Shown in pieces: positions 1-8,361 of a stretch of DNA of 64,000 nucleotides. Position 1 is the stretch's first letter, and each line of letters begins with the position of its first letter. The notes under the pieces were generated by a model. That model saw only the letters and a program-made list of their open reading frames with translations, was not told the DNA's origin and made no database searches. This stretch comes from Anaerolineales bacterium. GTDB taxonomy: Bacteria > Chloroflexota > Anaerolineae > Anaerolineales > UBA11579. A program made the translations under genes and the position numbers. The DNA is taken from assembly GCA_019637675.1 (NCBI GenBank), contig JAHBVE010000002.1, positions 333,797 through 397,796 on the forward strand. Reading direction: 5' to 3'.

Positions 1-513
1 GCCCATAGCGCCGACCTTCACTTCGAGCTCGCCTACCGGCCGGATTTTGGCGATCTGCTGCGCTATTACGAAAAAGCCGGGCTGGATGGCCTGCAAGCCC
101 TGCTGGCCGACCCACACACTGCGCTGCAACGCGGCGCATCCCATACTGCCCTCAACCTGCTGGCCATGGCAGCCGCCTACTCGCCCAACCCCAGCGCGCC
201 GCTGGGCTTCGACCTACCGATCGATCTGCACAGCGGCGCCTGGCAGCCTGAGGTCTGGCAGCGCTGGCTGGCCCACGACCCGCTCCACATGCTAGCCCAG
301 CATGCCGATGCGCTGCGCGGCCTGCGCCTGCTCTACCTCGATTGCGGCAAGTACGATGAGTATAATTTGCTCTACGGCGCGCGCTTGTTCACAGACCAGC
401 TGCGCCAGCACGACATCACATTCCAGTACGAAGAATACGAAGGCGGCCACCGCCACATGAAGCACCGTTACGACACATCCTTCACTGCAATTTCTGCAGC
501 ATTCCAACTCTGA
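1..513 (+). CDS. Putative esterase (alpha/beta hydrolase), C-terminal part
   Basis: The frame is open from the first base, so the 5' end lies outside the window; 170 residues are visible. The run HSADLHFELAYRPDF near the visible start and the late GGHRHMKHRY, which would supply the catalytic histidine, resemble the Esterase D/enterochelin-esterase-like fold. The segment YLDCGKYDEYNLLYGARLF matches the strand and helix that carry the acid residue in these hydrolases. The nucleophile serine is not in view, so substrate cannot be judged. It is followed after 11 bases by the M20 peptidase on the same strand, probably in one transcript. Confidence 0.7.
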   Translation, partial: AHSADLHFELAYRPDFGDLLRYYEKAGLDGLQALLADPHTALQRGASHTALNLLAMAAAYSPNPSAPLGFDLPIDLHSGAWQPEVWQRWLAHDPLHMLAQHADALRGLRLLYLDCGKYDEYNLLYGARLFTDQLRQHDITFQYEEYEGGHRHMKHRYDTSFTAISAAFQL

Positions 514-524
514 GAGGAAATCCC

Positions 525-1901
525 ATGTCAGACCCCCGCAGCACTGCCTTGCAATTTGCCAAAGACAACCGCGCTCGCTTCCGCCAGGAGCTGGCCGAGC
601 TGGTCGCCATCCCCAGCGTGTCGGCTGACCCGCAATACAAGCCAGACATCCAGCGCGCCGCCGATTGGCTGGTGAACAAGCTCAAGAGCCTCGGCGTCGA
701 GAACATCCAACTGCTCGACAACGGCGGCCATCCCCTCGTCTTCGGCGAGTGGAACGGCGCCGGCCCTGACGCCAAGACCATGCTAGTCTACGGCCACTAT
801 GATGTACAGCCCGCCGATCCGATGGAACTGTGGGACACGCCCGCTTTCGAAGCCGTAGAAAAAGGCGAACTGCTCTTTGGCCGCGGCACCTCTGACATGA
901 AGGGTCAGGTCATCGGCAGCCTGGCGGCCATCGAGTCCGCTCTGCATGCCGGCAACCTGCCGGTCAATCTCAAGTTCATGATCGAGGGCGAAGAGGAAAC
1001 CGGCTCGCCCAGCATGGACAAGTTCATCAAGAAGCACGCCGATCTGTTCGCGGCGGACTTTGCGCTAAACCCAGACGCCGGCATGCTCAGCCCAACCCAG
1101 CCCACCATCACCTACGGCCTGCGCGGCATGTCATACTTCGAGTTGCACGTCACCGGCCCAGCGCTGGATCTGCACTCCGGCTTCTTTGGTGGCACGGTGC
1201 GCAACCCTGCCAACGAGTTGGCCCGCGTCATCGGCAGCATGCAAGACGAGAACGGCCGCGTCACCATCCCCGGCTTCTACGACAAAGTGCGTGCGCTGGA
1301 AGAAGACGAGCGCGCCGACTTCCGCCGCCTCCCGCAAGACGATGCCTTCTATCTCAAACAGGCCGGTTCCAAAGCCCTGTGGGGCGACAAAGACTTCAGC
1401 GCCTACGAGCGCGCCACCGCCCAGCCCACGCTGGATGTCAACGGCCTGCTCTCCGGCTACACCAGCGAAGGGCCAAAGACCGTCCTGCCCTCCAAGGCCA
1501 TGGCCAAGTTCTCGTGCCGCCTGGTGCCCGATCAGGATCCATTCGAGATCGAAGCCCTGGTGCGCAAGTACATCGAAGACACGATCGACCCCAGCGTGAG
1601 CTGGGAGCTCAAGCTACTCTCGGACGCCGTACCCTCCATCTCTGAGCGCAACTCGGCCGCCGTGCAAGCCATGGCCAAAGCGCAGGAGACGGTCTGGGGC
1701 GTCAAGCCCATCTTCCGCCGCGAGGGCGGCAGCGTGCCCGTCGTCGGCCATCTGCAGGGCCAGTTGGGCATCGAGTCGATCAATGTGGGCTGCGGCCTGC
1801 CGGATGACCAGTTGCACTCCCCCAATGAGCGCATGCACCTGCCCAGCTGGGAAAAGCAGATCGACTCTTTCATCAACTTCATCTACAACTTAGGCCAATA
1901 G
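525..1901 (+). CDS. M20 family metallopeptidase (dipeptidase)
   Basis: A 458-residue zinc-dependent peptidase of the ArgE/DapE/CPG2/carnosinase group, expected to act in the cytoplasm on dipeptides or N-acyl amino acids. Metal and catalytic motifs are in order: GHYDVQP (H91, D93), GTSDMKG (D124), EGEEETGS (E157/E158), and a late DQLHSPNE that supplies the last metal histidine. The lid/dimerisation domain lies between about residues 190 and 350. The start is supported by GAGG eight bases upstream. The stop overlaps the GTG start of the next gene by one base (TAGTG), indicating translational coupling. Exact substrate is not inferable; length is normal for the family. Confidence 0.9.
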   Translation: MSDPRSTALQFAKDNRARFRQELAELVAIPSVSADPQYKPDIQRAADWLVNKLKSLGVENIQLLDNGGHPLVFGEWNGAGPDAKTMLVYGHYDVQPADPMELWDTPAFEAVEKGELLFGRGTSDMKGQVIGSLAAIESALHAGNLPVNLKFMIEGEEETGSPSMDKFIKKHADLFAADFALNPDAGMLSPTQPTITYGLRGMSYFELHVTGPALDLHSGFFGGTVRNPANELARVIGSMQDENGRVTIPGFYDKVRALEEDERADFRRLPQDDAFYLKQAGSKALWGDKDFSAYERATAQPTLDVNGLLSGYTSEGPKTVLPSKAMAKFSCRLVPDQDPFEIEALVRKYIEDTIDPSVSWELKLLSDAVPSISERNSAAVQAMAKAQETVWGVKPIFRREGGSVPVVGHLQGQLGIESINVGCGLPDDQLHSPNERMHLPSWEKQIDSFINFIYNLGQ

Positions 1902-2896
1902 TGGCGAACGCGGGCAAACAAGCGCCCAAGCCCCTCTATGGCGGCCAGGCCGTCATAGAGGGCGTCATGATGCGCGGGCCGCGCTTCATGGCCGTGGCCA
2001 TGCGCGATCCGAAGGGCAAGATCGTGCTACACAGTGAGGCGCTTGGCCCCATCTACAGCAGCCGCTGGGCCAAGGTGCCCTTCCTGCGCGGCCTGCTGCT
2101 GCTGTGGGATGCGCTGGGCTTGGGCAGCCGCGTGCTCGGCCTCTCCGCCAACGTGCAAGCCGAAAGCGAGGACGAGAAGCTGGAAGGCGCGCCGCTGGCC
2201 ATCACCATGCTGATCTCGTTCAGCTTCGCCATCGGCTTGTTCTTTCTGCTGCCCGCTGGCCTCGGCCACCTGGCCGAGCGCCTGCTGTCGTTGACTCCGC
2301 TAACAGGCAACCTGCTCGAAGGCGTGTTCCGCCTGCTGATCCTGCTGGGCTATCTGTGGGCCGTCGGCCGCATGGATGAGATCCGCCGCGTCTTCGGCTA
2401 TCACGGCGCCGAGCACAAGACTATCCACGCCTACGAAGCCGGCGTCAAGCTCACGCCGAAGAACGTGGCCACTTTCCCGCTGGAGCATCCGCGCTGTGGC
2501 ACCGCCTTCCTGCTTACCGTGATCGTGCTGTCCATCCTGGTATTCACGCTCATTGGCCCGCTGCCGCTGTTGCCGCGCCTCTTGCTGCGCGTGGCGCTCA
2601 TCCCGGTGCTGGCAGGCATCGCCTACGAGTACCTGCGCTGGACGGCCAGCAACATCCGCAATCCGCTGGTGCGCCTGCTGGTGGCGCCCAACCTGGCCCT
2701 GCAGCGCCTCACCACCCGCCCGCCAGATCCCAAAATGCTCGAAGTCAGCATCGCCGCCTTCAATGAGATGCTCAAGCTCGAGACCAGCAAAGCGCCCAAG
2801 CCCAAAGAGCTCAAGCTGACCCCACCCAAAAAGAAGGCGGCACGCAAGAAGACGGTGAAGAAGACCGCTGCGCCCAAAAAGGCAACCGTCAAGTAA
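1901..2896 (+). CDS. DUF1385 (YqhQ-like) membrane protein
   Basis: 331 residues, GTG start overlapping the preceding stop. The N-terminal GGQAVIEGVMMRGP and the central YHGAEHKTIHAYE and HPRCGTAFLL are hallmark motifs of DUF1385. About four hydrophobic helices are visible at roughly residues 100-125, 140-160, 205-225 and 230-250. The biochemical role of the family is unknown; the invariant His/Glu residues suggest metal binding. The last 30 residues are an Ala/Lys-rich tail (KKKAARKKTVKKTAAPKK), longer and more basic than usual and of the same style as two other proteins in this window. Confidence 0.85.
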   Translation: MANAGKQAPKPLYGGQAVIEGVMMRGPRFMAVAMRDPKGKIVLHSEALGPIYSSRWAKVPFLRGLLLLWDALGLGSRVLGLSANVQAESEDEKLEGAPLAITMLISFSFAIGLFFLLPAGLGHLAERLLSLTPLTGNLLEGVFRLLILLGYLWAVGRMDEIRRVFGYHGAEHKTIHAYEAGVKLTPKNVATFPLEHPRCGTAFLLTVIVLSILVFTLIGPLPLLPRLLLRVALIPVLAGIAYEYLRWTASNIRNPLVRLLVAPNLALQRLTTRPPDPKMLEVSIAAFNEMLKLETSKAPKPKELKLTPPKKKAARKKTVKKTAAPKKATVK

Positions 2897-2957
2897 CTAC
2901 ACTGAAGCTCTACTCCCAGCGCTTATCTTGCATTCATCCCCACGATAAGCGGCTCGA

Positions 2958-2969
2958 TAAAATCGCCTC
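2958..2969 (+). promoter_or_regulatory. Leaderless -10 element before the glycosidase gene
   Basis: TAAAAT followed by CGCCTC and then ATG. The six-base spacing would place the transcription start at or next to the start codon. This arrangement recurs across the window. Confidence 0.55.
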
Positions 2970-3854
2970 ATGAAAACCGCGCACATCTCTGCCAAACGTC
3001 GCCTGCTCTTGGCGCTCATTGCCCTCACGCTTACTGCCCTGGCCTGCGATCTGGGGCGCTTCAACCCCGCCGCCATCGGCCGCAACCAGCCTGACTACGA
3101 AACCCGCGAGCTCTTCCCCGGCGCAGTCTACATGCGTGTTGTGCGCAACACGCCGCGCCCGCTGGTCTTCCATGTCGTCACGCTCGACCTCATGAATGGC
3201 ATCCGCTCATATGTCAGCGCTGGCAACCCAGACACGCAGGATATTCCCGCCCAGACCACATCCAGCTTTCTGCAGCAGAATAACTTGCTGCTCGCCATCA
3301 ACGGGGATGGCTTCACTCCCTGGTTCGACTTTGGGCCACTCAGCTCCAAGCCTGACCCCGGTGACCGCGTAGACCCGTTGGGCTTCGCCGTTTCGCGCGG
3401 CGTCATTTACTCCGAAGTGCGGCGCGGCCACCCCATCCTGTATCTGTATGAAGATGTGGGTGCAGACATCAATATGCTGGAGAGCAAGCTCTACAACGCC
3501 GTCTCCGGCTTCGACCTGCTGGTCTCGATGCGCGAACCGGCTGCCGGCCTCAGCGGCATCGGCACCGAGCCGCGTACCGCCGTCGGGCTGGACCAGTACG
3601 GTACCAAGATGGTCATCATCGTGGTGGACGGCCGCATGCCCGGCTACAGCGAAGGCGTGACCGAGAAAGAGCTGGCCGCCCTGATGTTGGAGCAGAACGT
3701 GTACTCCGCCATGAACATGGATGGCGGCGGCTCCAGCACGCTGGTGGTGCGCGGCGCCGACGGCCAGCCTGAGATCCTCAACACCCCCATTCACAATGGC
3801 GTACCCGGGCGCGAGCGCCCAGTCGCCAACCACTTGGGCTTCTACTTCCCGTAG
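2970..3854 (+). CDS. Phosphodiester glycosidase family lipoprotein (NAGPA domain)
   Basis: 294 residues. The N-terminus has a charged region, a hydrophobic core and a lipobox LTALAC (Cys at about 26), so the protein is predicted to be lipid-anchored outside the membrane. The rest is a NAGPA/DUF2233 domain: NGDGFTPWFDFGP, GTEPRTAVGLDQYG, and the signature NMDGGGSSTLV near the end. The family cleaves or binds phosphodiester-linked sugars; the substrate here is unknown. There is no Shine-Dalgarno; TAAAAT at 2958-2963 is six bases before the ATG, predicting a leaderless transcript. Confidence 0.85.
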   Translation: MKTAHISAKRRLLLALIALTLTALACDLGRFNPAAIGRNQPDYETRELFPGAVYMRVVRNTPRPLVFHVVTLDLMNGIRSYVSAGNPDTQDIPAQTTSSFLQQNNLLLAINGDGFTPWFDFGPLSSKPDPGDRVDPLGFAVSRGVIYSEVRRGHPILYLYEDVGADINMLESKLYNAVSGFDLLVSMREPAAGLSGIGTEPRTAVGLDQYGTKMVIIVVDGRMPGYSEGVTEKELAALMLEQNVYSAMNMDGGGSSTLVVRGADGQPEILNTPIHNGVPGRERPVANHLGFYFP

Positions 3855-3871
3855 GCCATTACAATCCCGCC

Positions 3872-4702
3872 ATGACCGAGATCCTGCCCCGCGCCCAATG
3901 GCGCCTGCTGCGCCATGCACCGGCCAGCGGCACGCGCAACATGGCCGTGGACGACGCCATCCTGGAGCTGGCCCGCAAAGGCGAAGCCCCGCCCACCCTG
4001 CGCCTGTACGACTGGGCGCCTGGCACGCTGACACTAGGCCTCGGCCAGCCGCTGGCGGATGTGGACTCTGCGCGCCTGGCAGCCAACGGCTGGGGCATCG
4101 TGCGCCGCCCCACCGGCGGCCGCGCCATCCTGCACATTGATGAGCTCACCTACTCGGTCATCGGGCCGAATGATGAGCCGCGGCTGGCCGGCGGCGTGCT
4201 GGAAAGCTATCGCCGCATCTCGGGCGCGTTGATGCGCTCGTTGAAAGTGCTGGGCCTGCGCGTGGAGCAGCAAACCGGCCACCAGCTGCCCGGCGCCGAC
4301 CAGGGGCCGGTGTGTTTTGAAGTCCCCTCAGATTACGAGATCACCCTGGGCGGCAAGAAGCTGATCGGCAGCGCCCAGGCCCGCCGCAAAGGCGGCGTCT
4401 TGCAGCACGGCAGCCTGCCGCTATACGGCGACATCGCCCGCATCACCGAGGCGCTGGTTTACCCCGGTCAGGCCGAGCGTGAGGAGAGCGCCGCCCGCGT
4501 GCGCCAGCGGGCGGCCACCGCCGAAGAAGGCCTGGGCCGCACGCCTACCTACGCCGAGGCCGCCGCGGCCTTCATCGAAGGCTTTGCCGAAATGCTGAAC
4601 ATTGACTTGATCGAGGGCGAGCTCAGCGCCGAAGAAGCCGCCGCGGCGGCCGACTGGGAAACGCAGCGCTACGCCAGCACGGCCTGGATGGAAAGAGCGT
4701 AA
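3872..4702 (+). CDS. Lipoate-protein ligase A / LipM octanoyltransferase-like protein
   Basis: 276 residues with the BPL/LplA/LipB catalytic fold: DWAPGTLTLG (47-56), RRPTGGRAILH (78-88), a candidate acyl-thioester Cys at C148 (CFEVPSDYEI), and GKKLIGSAQ (161-169) with the family lysine. The isolated Cys before PSDYEI is the LipM pattern, so octanoyl transfer from acyl-ACP is somewhat favoured over ATP-dependent lipoate ligation. A plausible target is GcvH, encoded at 22091. TACAAT at 3860-3865 lies six bases upstream of the ATG with no Shine-Dalgarno, predicting leaderless expression. Confidence 0.82.
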   Translation: MTEILPRAQWRLLRHAPASGTRNMAVDDAILELARKGEAPPTLRLYDWAPGTLTLGLGQPLADVDSARLAANGWGIVRRPTGGRAILHIDELTYSVIGPNDEPRLAGGVLESYRRISGALMRSLKVLGLRVEQQTGHQLPGADQGPVCFEVPSDYEITLGGKKLIGSAQARRKGGVLQHGSLPLYGDIARITEALVYPGQAEREESAARVRQRAATAEEGLGRTPTYAEAAAAFIEGFAEMLNIDLIEGELSAEEAAAAADWETQRYASTAWMERA

Positions 4703-4709
4703 AGACGAG

Positions 4710-4777
4710 TGAACAGTGAAAGTAATCAGTGAGCAGGGTTGCCTGGTCACTGCTCACTAATAACTGCTCACTGTTTT
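4710..4777. repeat. Nested inverted repeat between convergent genes
   Basis: Outer arms AACAGTGA and TCACTGTT enclose inner arms AGTGAGCAG and CTGCTCACT. It separates lplA-like (+) from DUF4230 (-) and may terminate both. The same words (AGTGAGCAGTGA, TTAGTGA, CAGTGA, GGTGACC) reappear at 40268-40312, so this is a dispersed element. Confidence 0.6.
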
Positions 4778-5441
4778 ATTCAAAAATTACTTCGGGAAAT
4801 CCCAACTGCAAAAAGAAGCGATACAGAAAGTTCTCAGCGTTGATCTGGGCTTGCCGCAGAATGCCATCCGCCAGCGCGGCTCTTTCGATCTCGTCTTCGG
4901 CAGCCTGGCGAGCGACAGTTTCCAGGCTCTGATCGCCGCGGGTCAGCACGCCCTGCTCGCGGTCATAGACATACGACTTGTCGTTCTCCAGCGTAGCCAC
5001 AAAGATCTCGGCCGGCGGCAACGTGACGTACAGGATGCCATCTTCGATGCGCAGGTCCTCGGGTTGCAGCTTCTGCAGGTCCACGCCGGCGATGACCGTG
5101 CCGTGCGCCACGAACAGGAGGCGGTCACCTACCAGGAAGCCGAACAAGCCCTGGCGCGTTTCGGCGGTGATGATCTTCTCCACCGAATACTGGATCGTCT
5201 CAAGGCGGGCCATACTGCGCACTTCATGCACGATGGTCACCGGGTCAGGGATGACGGTTGGCGTGGGGTTGAGCACGTTGGCTACCTGGGTGCTGACCGA
5301 CTCCGACAGCTGCTGGACCGGGTTGAGCGTGGCGTTGGCCGCCCCGCGCACCACATCCAGGATCTGGAGCATACCCCACCCCACGATGCCTATCAGCACC
5401 AGGGAGGCGACTACCGGTAACCACGCGCGCACTTTTTCCAT
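4776..5441 (-). CDS. DUF4230 family membrane-anchored protein
   Basis: 221 residues starting at MEKVRAWLP. A single N-terminal membrane helix (about 7-29) is followed by an extracytoplasmic DUF4230 domain, typically beta-rich and of unknown function; visible matches are LETIQYSVEKII, GDRLLFVAHGTVIAGVDL and ILYVTLPPAEI. The C-terminus is an acidic helical segment. The start is placed at 5441 because it gives a clean signal anchor; a longer frame exists upstream but runs through the divergent DUF503 gene. A TATAAT on this strand (5456-5451) lies nine bases before the ATG. Confidence 0.78.
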   Translation of the reverse strand: MEKVRAWLPVVASLVLIGIVGWGMLQILDVVRGAANATLNPVQQLSESVSTQVANVLNPTPTVIPDPVTIVHEVRSMARLETIQYSVEKIITAETRQGLFGFLVGDRLLFVAHGTVIAGVDLQKLQPEDLRIEDGILYVTLPPAEIFVATLENDKSYVYDREQGVLTRGDQSLETVARQAAEDEIERAALADGILRQAQINAENFLYRFFLQLGFPEVIFE

Positions 5442-5450
5442 AGTGAGTTG

Positions 5451-5460
5451 ATTATATAAT
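5451..5460. promoter_or_regulatory. Palindromic -10 shared by divergent genes
   Basis: The ten bases ATTATATAAT are a perfect palindrome and contain TATAAT on both strands (5455-5460 forward, 5456-5451 reverse). The forward copy is six bases before the DUF503 ATG and the reverse copy nine bases before the DUF4230 ATG, so both genes probably start from overlapping -10 boxes with almost no leader. Confidence 0.55.
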
Positions 5461-5466
5461 GCGCGC

Positions 5467-5751
5467 ATGAAAGTTGGCGTGCTGCTGCTGCACCTCAGAT
5501 TCGTGGGCAGCGATTCGCTCAAGGCCAAGCGCAGCCGCCTGCTGCCGCTGCTGGCCCGTCTGCGGCGCGAGTTCAACGTGTCCGCCGCCGAGGTGGACCA
5601 GCACGACAGTTGGCAGGATGCCGTGGTGGCCTGCGCCGTGGTGAACACGCAGGCCGGCGGGGCCGAGCGGGCGCTGCAGGAGATCGTGACCTGGGTGGAG
5701 CGCCACTGGCACGATGCCGAAGTGGTCAGCGACCAGATCGAGTTGATCTAG
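5467..5751 (+). CDS. DUF503 (YlxP-like) protein
   Basis: 94 residues, normal for DUF503: MKVGVLLLHLRFVGSDSLKAKRS at the start, and VSAAEVDQHDSWQDAVVACAVV in the middle, are the family's conserved strand-helix pattern. YlxP-type proteins are small cytoplasmic proteins often encoded beside translation genes; their function is not established. The gene is divergent from DUF4230 and appears to be leaderless, with the -10 at 5455-5460 six bases before the ATG. Confidence 0.85.
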   Translation: MKVGVLLLHLRFVGSDSLKAKRSRLLPLLARLRREFNVSAAEVDQHDSWQDAVVACAVVNTQAGGAERALQEIVTWVERHWHDAEVVSDQIELI

Positions 5752-5864
5752 GGCAGCGCGCTGCTTTGTGCGACTATTTGAACGATGTGCCAATCTGGAT
5801 TCCTCCCTGGTCTGACTCCGGCGGTGTGACCCCTGAGAACCGTGCGGAATGAAACGTGTGAAGA

Positions 5865-5892
5865 AAGAGAGCGCCCTTGCGGGCGCTCTCTT
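5865..5892. terminator. Bidirectional terminator hairpin
   Basis: A perfect stem AGAGAGCGCCC / GGGCGCTCTCT with a TTGC loop lies between DUF503 (+) and the membrane protein at 5895 (-). On the minus strand the stem is followed by a pyrimidine-rich TTTC tract. Confidence 0.7.
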
Positions 5893-5894
5893 GG

Positions 5895-6323
5895 TTAGCG
5901 GCGGCGTGTAGCTTTCTTGGCCACCTTTTTCCTGGCCGGTGTTTTGCGCACGGCCACTGGCCCAATGTCAGGCGATGTAAGCCCGGCGATCAGAGTCAGC
6001 ATGAAGCCAGCCGCGGCCACCCAGGTGCCATAACGCACCGCGGTGTCCGCATTGCCATCCTGCACCACCATCAGGGCGGAGACGGCCAGAGCCGCCAGGC
6101 CCAGGCCACCCAGCCCGATCTGGGCATTGCGGGTGACGTAGAACAGACCCAAGGCGGCACAGATAGCGGCCGTGGCCACCAGGATCTTGTGCAGTTCAGC
6201 CCCATCCATGCGGAAGAGGCCCGGGCCGGTGATCTCCCCGTCGCCACAGCTGGCGAGCGGCAAGACCATGAGAGCAAAGAGTGCGATCAAAGAACCAAGT
6301 CGAGAGAGTGTCGTTTTTTCCAT
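5895..6323 (-). CDS. Small membrane protein with Lys/Arg-rich tail, unrecognised
   Basis: 142 residues. The N-terminal hydrophobic helix ends in LPLASC, which could be a lipobox. Three further hydrophobic segments follow (about 45-63, 68-86, 95-115). The cytosolic-looking C-terminus KTPARKKVAKKATRRR is strongly basic. No family was recognised. The start is firm: AAGGAGG lies seven bases before the ATG. A hairpin terminator directly follows the stop. Confidence 0.7.
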   Translation of the reverse strand: MEKTTLSRLGSLIALFALMVLPLASCGDGEITGPGLFRMDGAELHKILVATAAICAALGLFYVTRNAQIGLGGLGLAALAVSALMVVQDGNADTAVRYGTWVAAAGFMLTLIAGLTSPDIGPVAVRKTPARKKVAKKATRRR

Positions 6324-6436
6324 ATTGGTTCCTCCTTGTAGAGGCGATAACGAAAAATAACGCAGAGAGTGATGGAGTCAAACGGATGAGCAAAACTTAA
6401 GAAACCGTTGCACCCGTATCATCAGAAATGGTACGT

Positions 6437-6748
6437 TCAGCACTTTCTTTGCAGAGCAGCCCAATATGGATATAGGGTTGCGGACATCAAGCCATTTTTG
6501 ACCAAAGGGTCTGCCAGCATAAGGTCCTGAGCAGCCTGGCCAGAAGCTGTCTTCACTATAACGAGCAGCAACATATCTTTGTCATCATTGCGGGTGCGCC
6601 CGGTATGCACCAGAATATTATTGGCAAGCAGGTGTTTCTGGTACGCATAGTGTTCGCGTACATGGATCTGCTCTGCATAGGTTGGGTCTACCAGCATCTC
6701 GGGCCGGTTGGGGCGCAAGATATACAGCCACTCCTGCAGCTCTGCCAT
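6437..6748 (-). CDS. YciI-like (YCII-related) protein
   Basis: 103 residues beginning MAELQEWLYILRPNRPEML. The run EHYAYQKHLLANNILVHTGRT and the end ADPLVKNGLMSATLYPYW match the YCII ferredoxin-like fold, in which a buried His-Asp pair is conserved; the protein is probably a small cytoplasmic enzyme or dimeric binding protein. Its ATG overlaps the stop of the acyl-CoA dehydrogenase by one base (TAATG), so the two are translationally coupled and probably functionally linked. A longer in-frame start upstream runs inside the dehydrogenase gene and is rejected. Confidence 0.75.
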   Translation of the reverse strand: MAELQEWLYILRPNRPEMLVDPTYAEQIHVREHYAYQKHLLANNILVHTGRTRNDDKDMLLLVIVKTASGQAAQDLMLADPLVKNGLMSATLYPYWAALQRKC

Positions 6749-7881
6749 TATTCGCCTATGACGTGACGGGCGATGACCATGCGCATGATCTCGCTGGTGC
6801 CTTCGCCGATCGTCATGAGGCGTGCATCGCGGTAAATACGCTCGACCGGGAATTCGGAGCTGTAGCCGTAGCCACCGTGGATTTGGATGGCGTTGCGGCA
6901 GACGGTTTCGGCGGCCTCGGTGGCGAAGAGCTTGGCCATGGCGGCTTCTTTGGCAAAAGGCTTGCCGTTGTCCTTGTTCCAGGCGGCCTGCCAGACCAGC
7001 AGGCGGGCGGCGTTGAGCTGGGTCTCGGCGTCCGCCAGCATCCACTGGATGGCCTGGTGGTTGGCGATGGGCTGGCCGAAGGTCTTGCGCTCCTTGGCGT
7101 ACTTGACCGCTTCTTCGAGTGCGGCGCGCCCGAGGCCGACCGAGAGCGCGCCGATGCCGACGCGGCCGCCATCCAGCGTGGCGAAGGTGTAGTTCAGGCC
7201 CTTGCCCTGCTCGCCGACGAGATTGCCCGCCGGGACGCGCACGTTCTGGTAGCTGACGGCGTGGGTGGGTGAGCCGTGCAGGCCCATCTTCTTTTCAGCG
7301 GGGCCGATCGAGAGACCCTGAGTTTCGGTCGGGACAAGGATCAAACTATGTCGATCGCCGGTGCGCACCAGGGTGACGATGAAGTCAGCAATGGATGCGT
7401 TGGTGCACCACATCTTGTTGCCGTTGATGACCCAGTGATCGCCATCCAGCACAGCGGTGGTCTGTACCCCACCGCTGAGGTCTGACCCGGCGCCGGGCTC
7501 CGTGAGCGCCAGGGCGGCCAGTTTGCTCTTGCCGCCGGCGGCGACGGGCAGGTACTGCTGTTTCAGCTCCTCAGAGCCAAACAGGGCTACTGGCGCGCAG
7601 CCCAAGGCGCTGTGGGCGCCGATGCTGAGGGCGGTGCTGCCACAGCCCCAACCCAGCTCCTCGACCGCCAGGACGATGCTGAGCGTATCCAGCGCGGCGC
7701 CGCCGTACTCCTCAGGGATGTGCATACCCAGCAGGCCGAGGGCGGCGCCTTTGCGGGCCGCATCCCAATTGAACTCGCTGCGCTCATCCACTTCGCGGGC
7801 CTTGGGCTTGATCTCCTTGGCGACAAAGTCGTGTACGGCAGCTTGCCATTGTTTGTGCTCCTGGCTCAGTTCAAAGTTCAT
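6748..7881 (-). CDS. Acyl-CoA dehydrogenase
   Basis: 377 residues, full length for an FAD-dependent acyl-CoA dehydrogenase of beta-oxidation or branched-chain amino acid breakdown. Visible family motifs: ALTEPGAGSDLSG (substrate/FAD loop), KMWCTNASIADF, RKTFGQPIANHQAIQ, QIHGGYGYSSEFPVER and YRDARLMTIGEGTSEI, the last carrying the likely catalytic Glu. AGGAGA eight bases before the ATG supports the start. It is the first gene of a two-gene unit with the YciI-like gene. Chain-length preference cannot be read from sequence. Confidence 0.93.
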   Translation of the reverse strand: MNFELSQEHKQWQAAVHDFVAKEIKPKAREVDERSEFNWDAARKGAALGLLGMHIPEEYGGAALDTLSIVLAVEELGWGCGSTALSIGAHSALGCAPVALFGSEELKQQYLPVAAGGKSKLAALALTEPGAGSDLSGGVQTTAVLDGDHWVINGNKMWCTNASIADFIVTLVRTGDRHSLILVPTETQGLSIGPAEKKMGLHGSPTHAVSYQNVRVPAGNLVGEQGKGLNYTFATLDGGRVGIGALSVGLGRAALEEAVKYAKERKTFGQPIANHQAIQWMLADAETQLNAARLLVWQAAWNKDNGKPFAKEAAMAKLFATEAAETVCRNAIQIHGGYGYSSEFPVERIYRDARLMTIGEGTSEIMRMVIARHVIGE

Positions 7882-7933
7882 TTGGGCAGGTCTCCTTTAG
7901 AAGTTGCGGTGGATTAATTGTACGCCGAACTAA

Positions 7934-8107
7934 GATGTTGTTCGTTTTGGGTGTGGTGCGCCGCCTGGCGGCGCGGGCGTTTTTGCCCCTGCGGAGCAAA
8001 AACGCCATGCTCGAGATGTTGTTCGTTTTTGGGTATGGGGGTGTGGGGTGCTGCGCCGCTTCGCGGCGCGGGCGTTTTGCCCCGCTGGGGCAAAACGCCA
8101 TGCTCCA
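7934..8107. repeat. Two imperfect tandem copies of an 80-90 bp double-hairpin unit
   Basis: Copy 1 (7934-8014) and copy 2 (8015-8107) both begin GATGTTGTTCGTTTTGGG. Each contains a GC-rich hairpin (GCGCCGC / GCGGCGC) and a second one (CGTTTTTGC / GCAAAAACG in copy 1; GCGTTTTGCC / GGCAAAACGC in copy 2), and each ends CGCCATGCTC. No credible reading frame covers them. Confidence 0.7.
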
Positions 8108-8131
8108 TGAGAAGGATTTGGATCAGTGCGT

Positions 8132-8170
8132 CAAGCAAAATGCCAGGCATCCTGCCTGGCCTTTTGCTTG
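8132..8170. repeat. Long perfect hairpin
   Basis: Arms CAAGCAAAA-T-GCCAGGCA and TGCCTGGC-C-TTTTGCTTG form a 17-pair stem with one mismatch. It could act as a terminator on either strand but no obvious gene needs it; it looks like another palindromic intergenic element. Confidence 0.6.
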
Positions 8171-8187
8171 TGTGTAGGTGAATAGTA

Positions 8188-8286
8188 TTAGCTGGTCTGA
8201 CTTTCCACGAAGCTCTTGAGCGCATCCGCGGTGTAGGTCCAGCCGGTGGCAAAGCCTTCTGCGGCCAGGTCGGGATTGTCAGCGGG
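8188..8286 (-). pseudogene. Remnant of a gene 3' end (possible SRPBCC/AHSA1 protein)
   Basis: Reading the minus strand from 8286, the frame PADNPDLAAEGFATGWTYTA then DALKSFVESQTS ends at TAA (8190-8188). The codons look genuine, and a late G-W-x-x-x-x-D-x-L-x-x-[FL] pattern is typical of SRPBCC-fold C-termini. Upstream the frame soon hits a stop and continues into a palindromic sequence, so only the end of the gene survives. The family assignment is a guess. Confidence 0.4.
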
Positions 8287-8361
8287 GAAGACGCAGCATG
8301 CTGCACCCCATGATTAGCAAATTGTTTTTTTGATGTTCCCATTCGCTTTATACTTTTGCGC

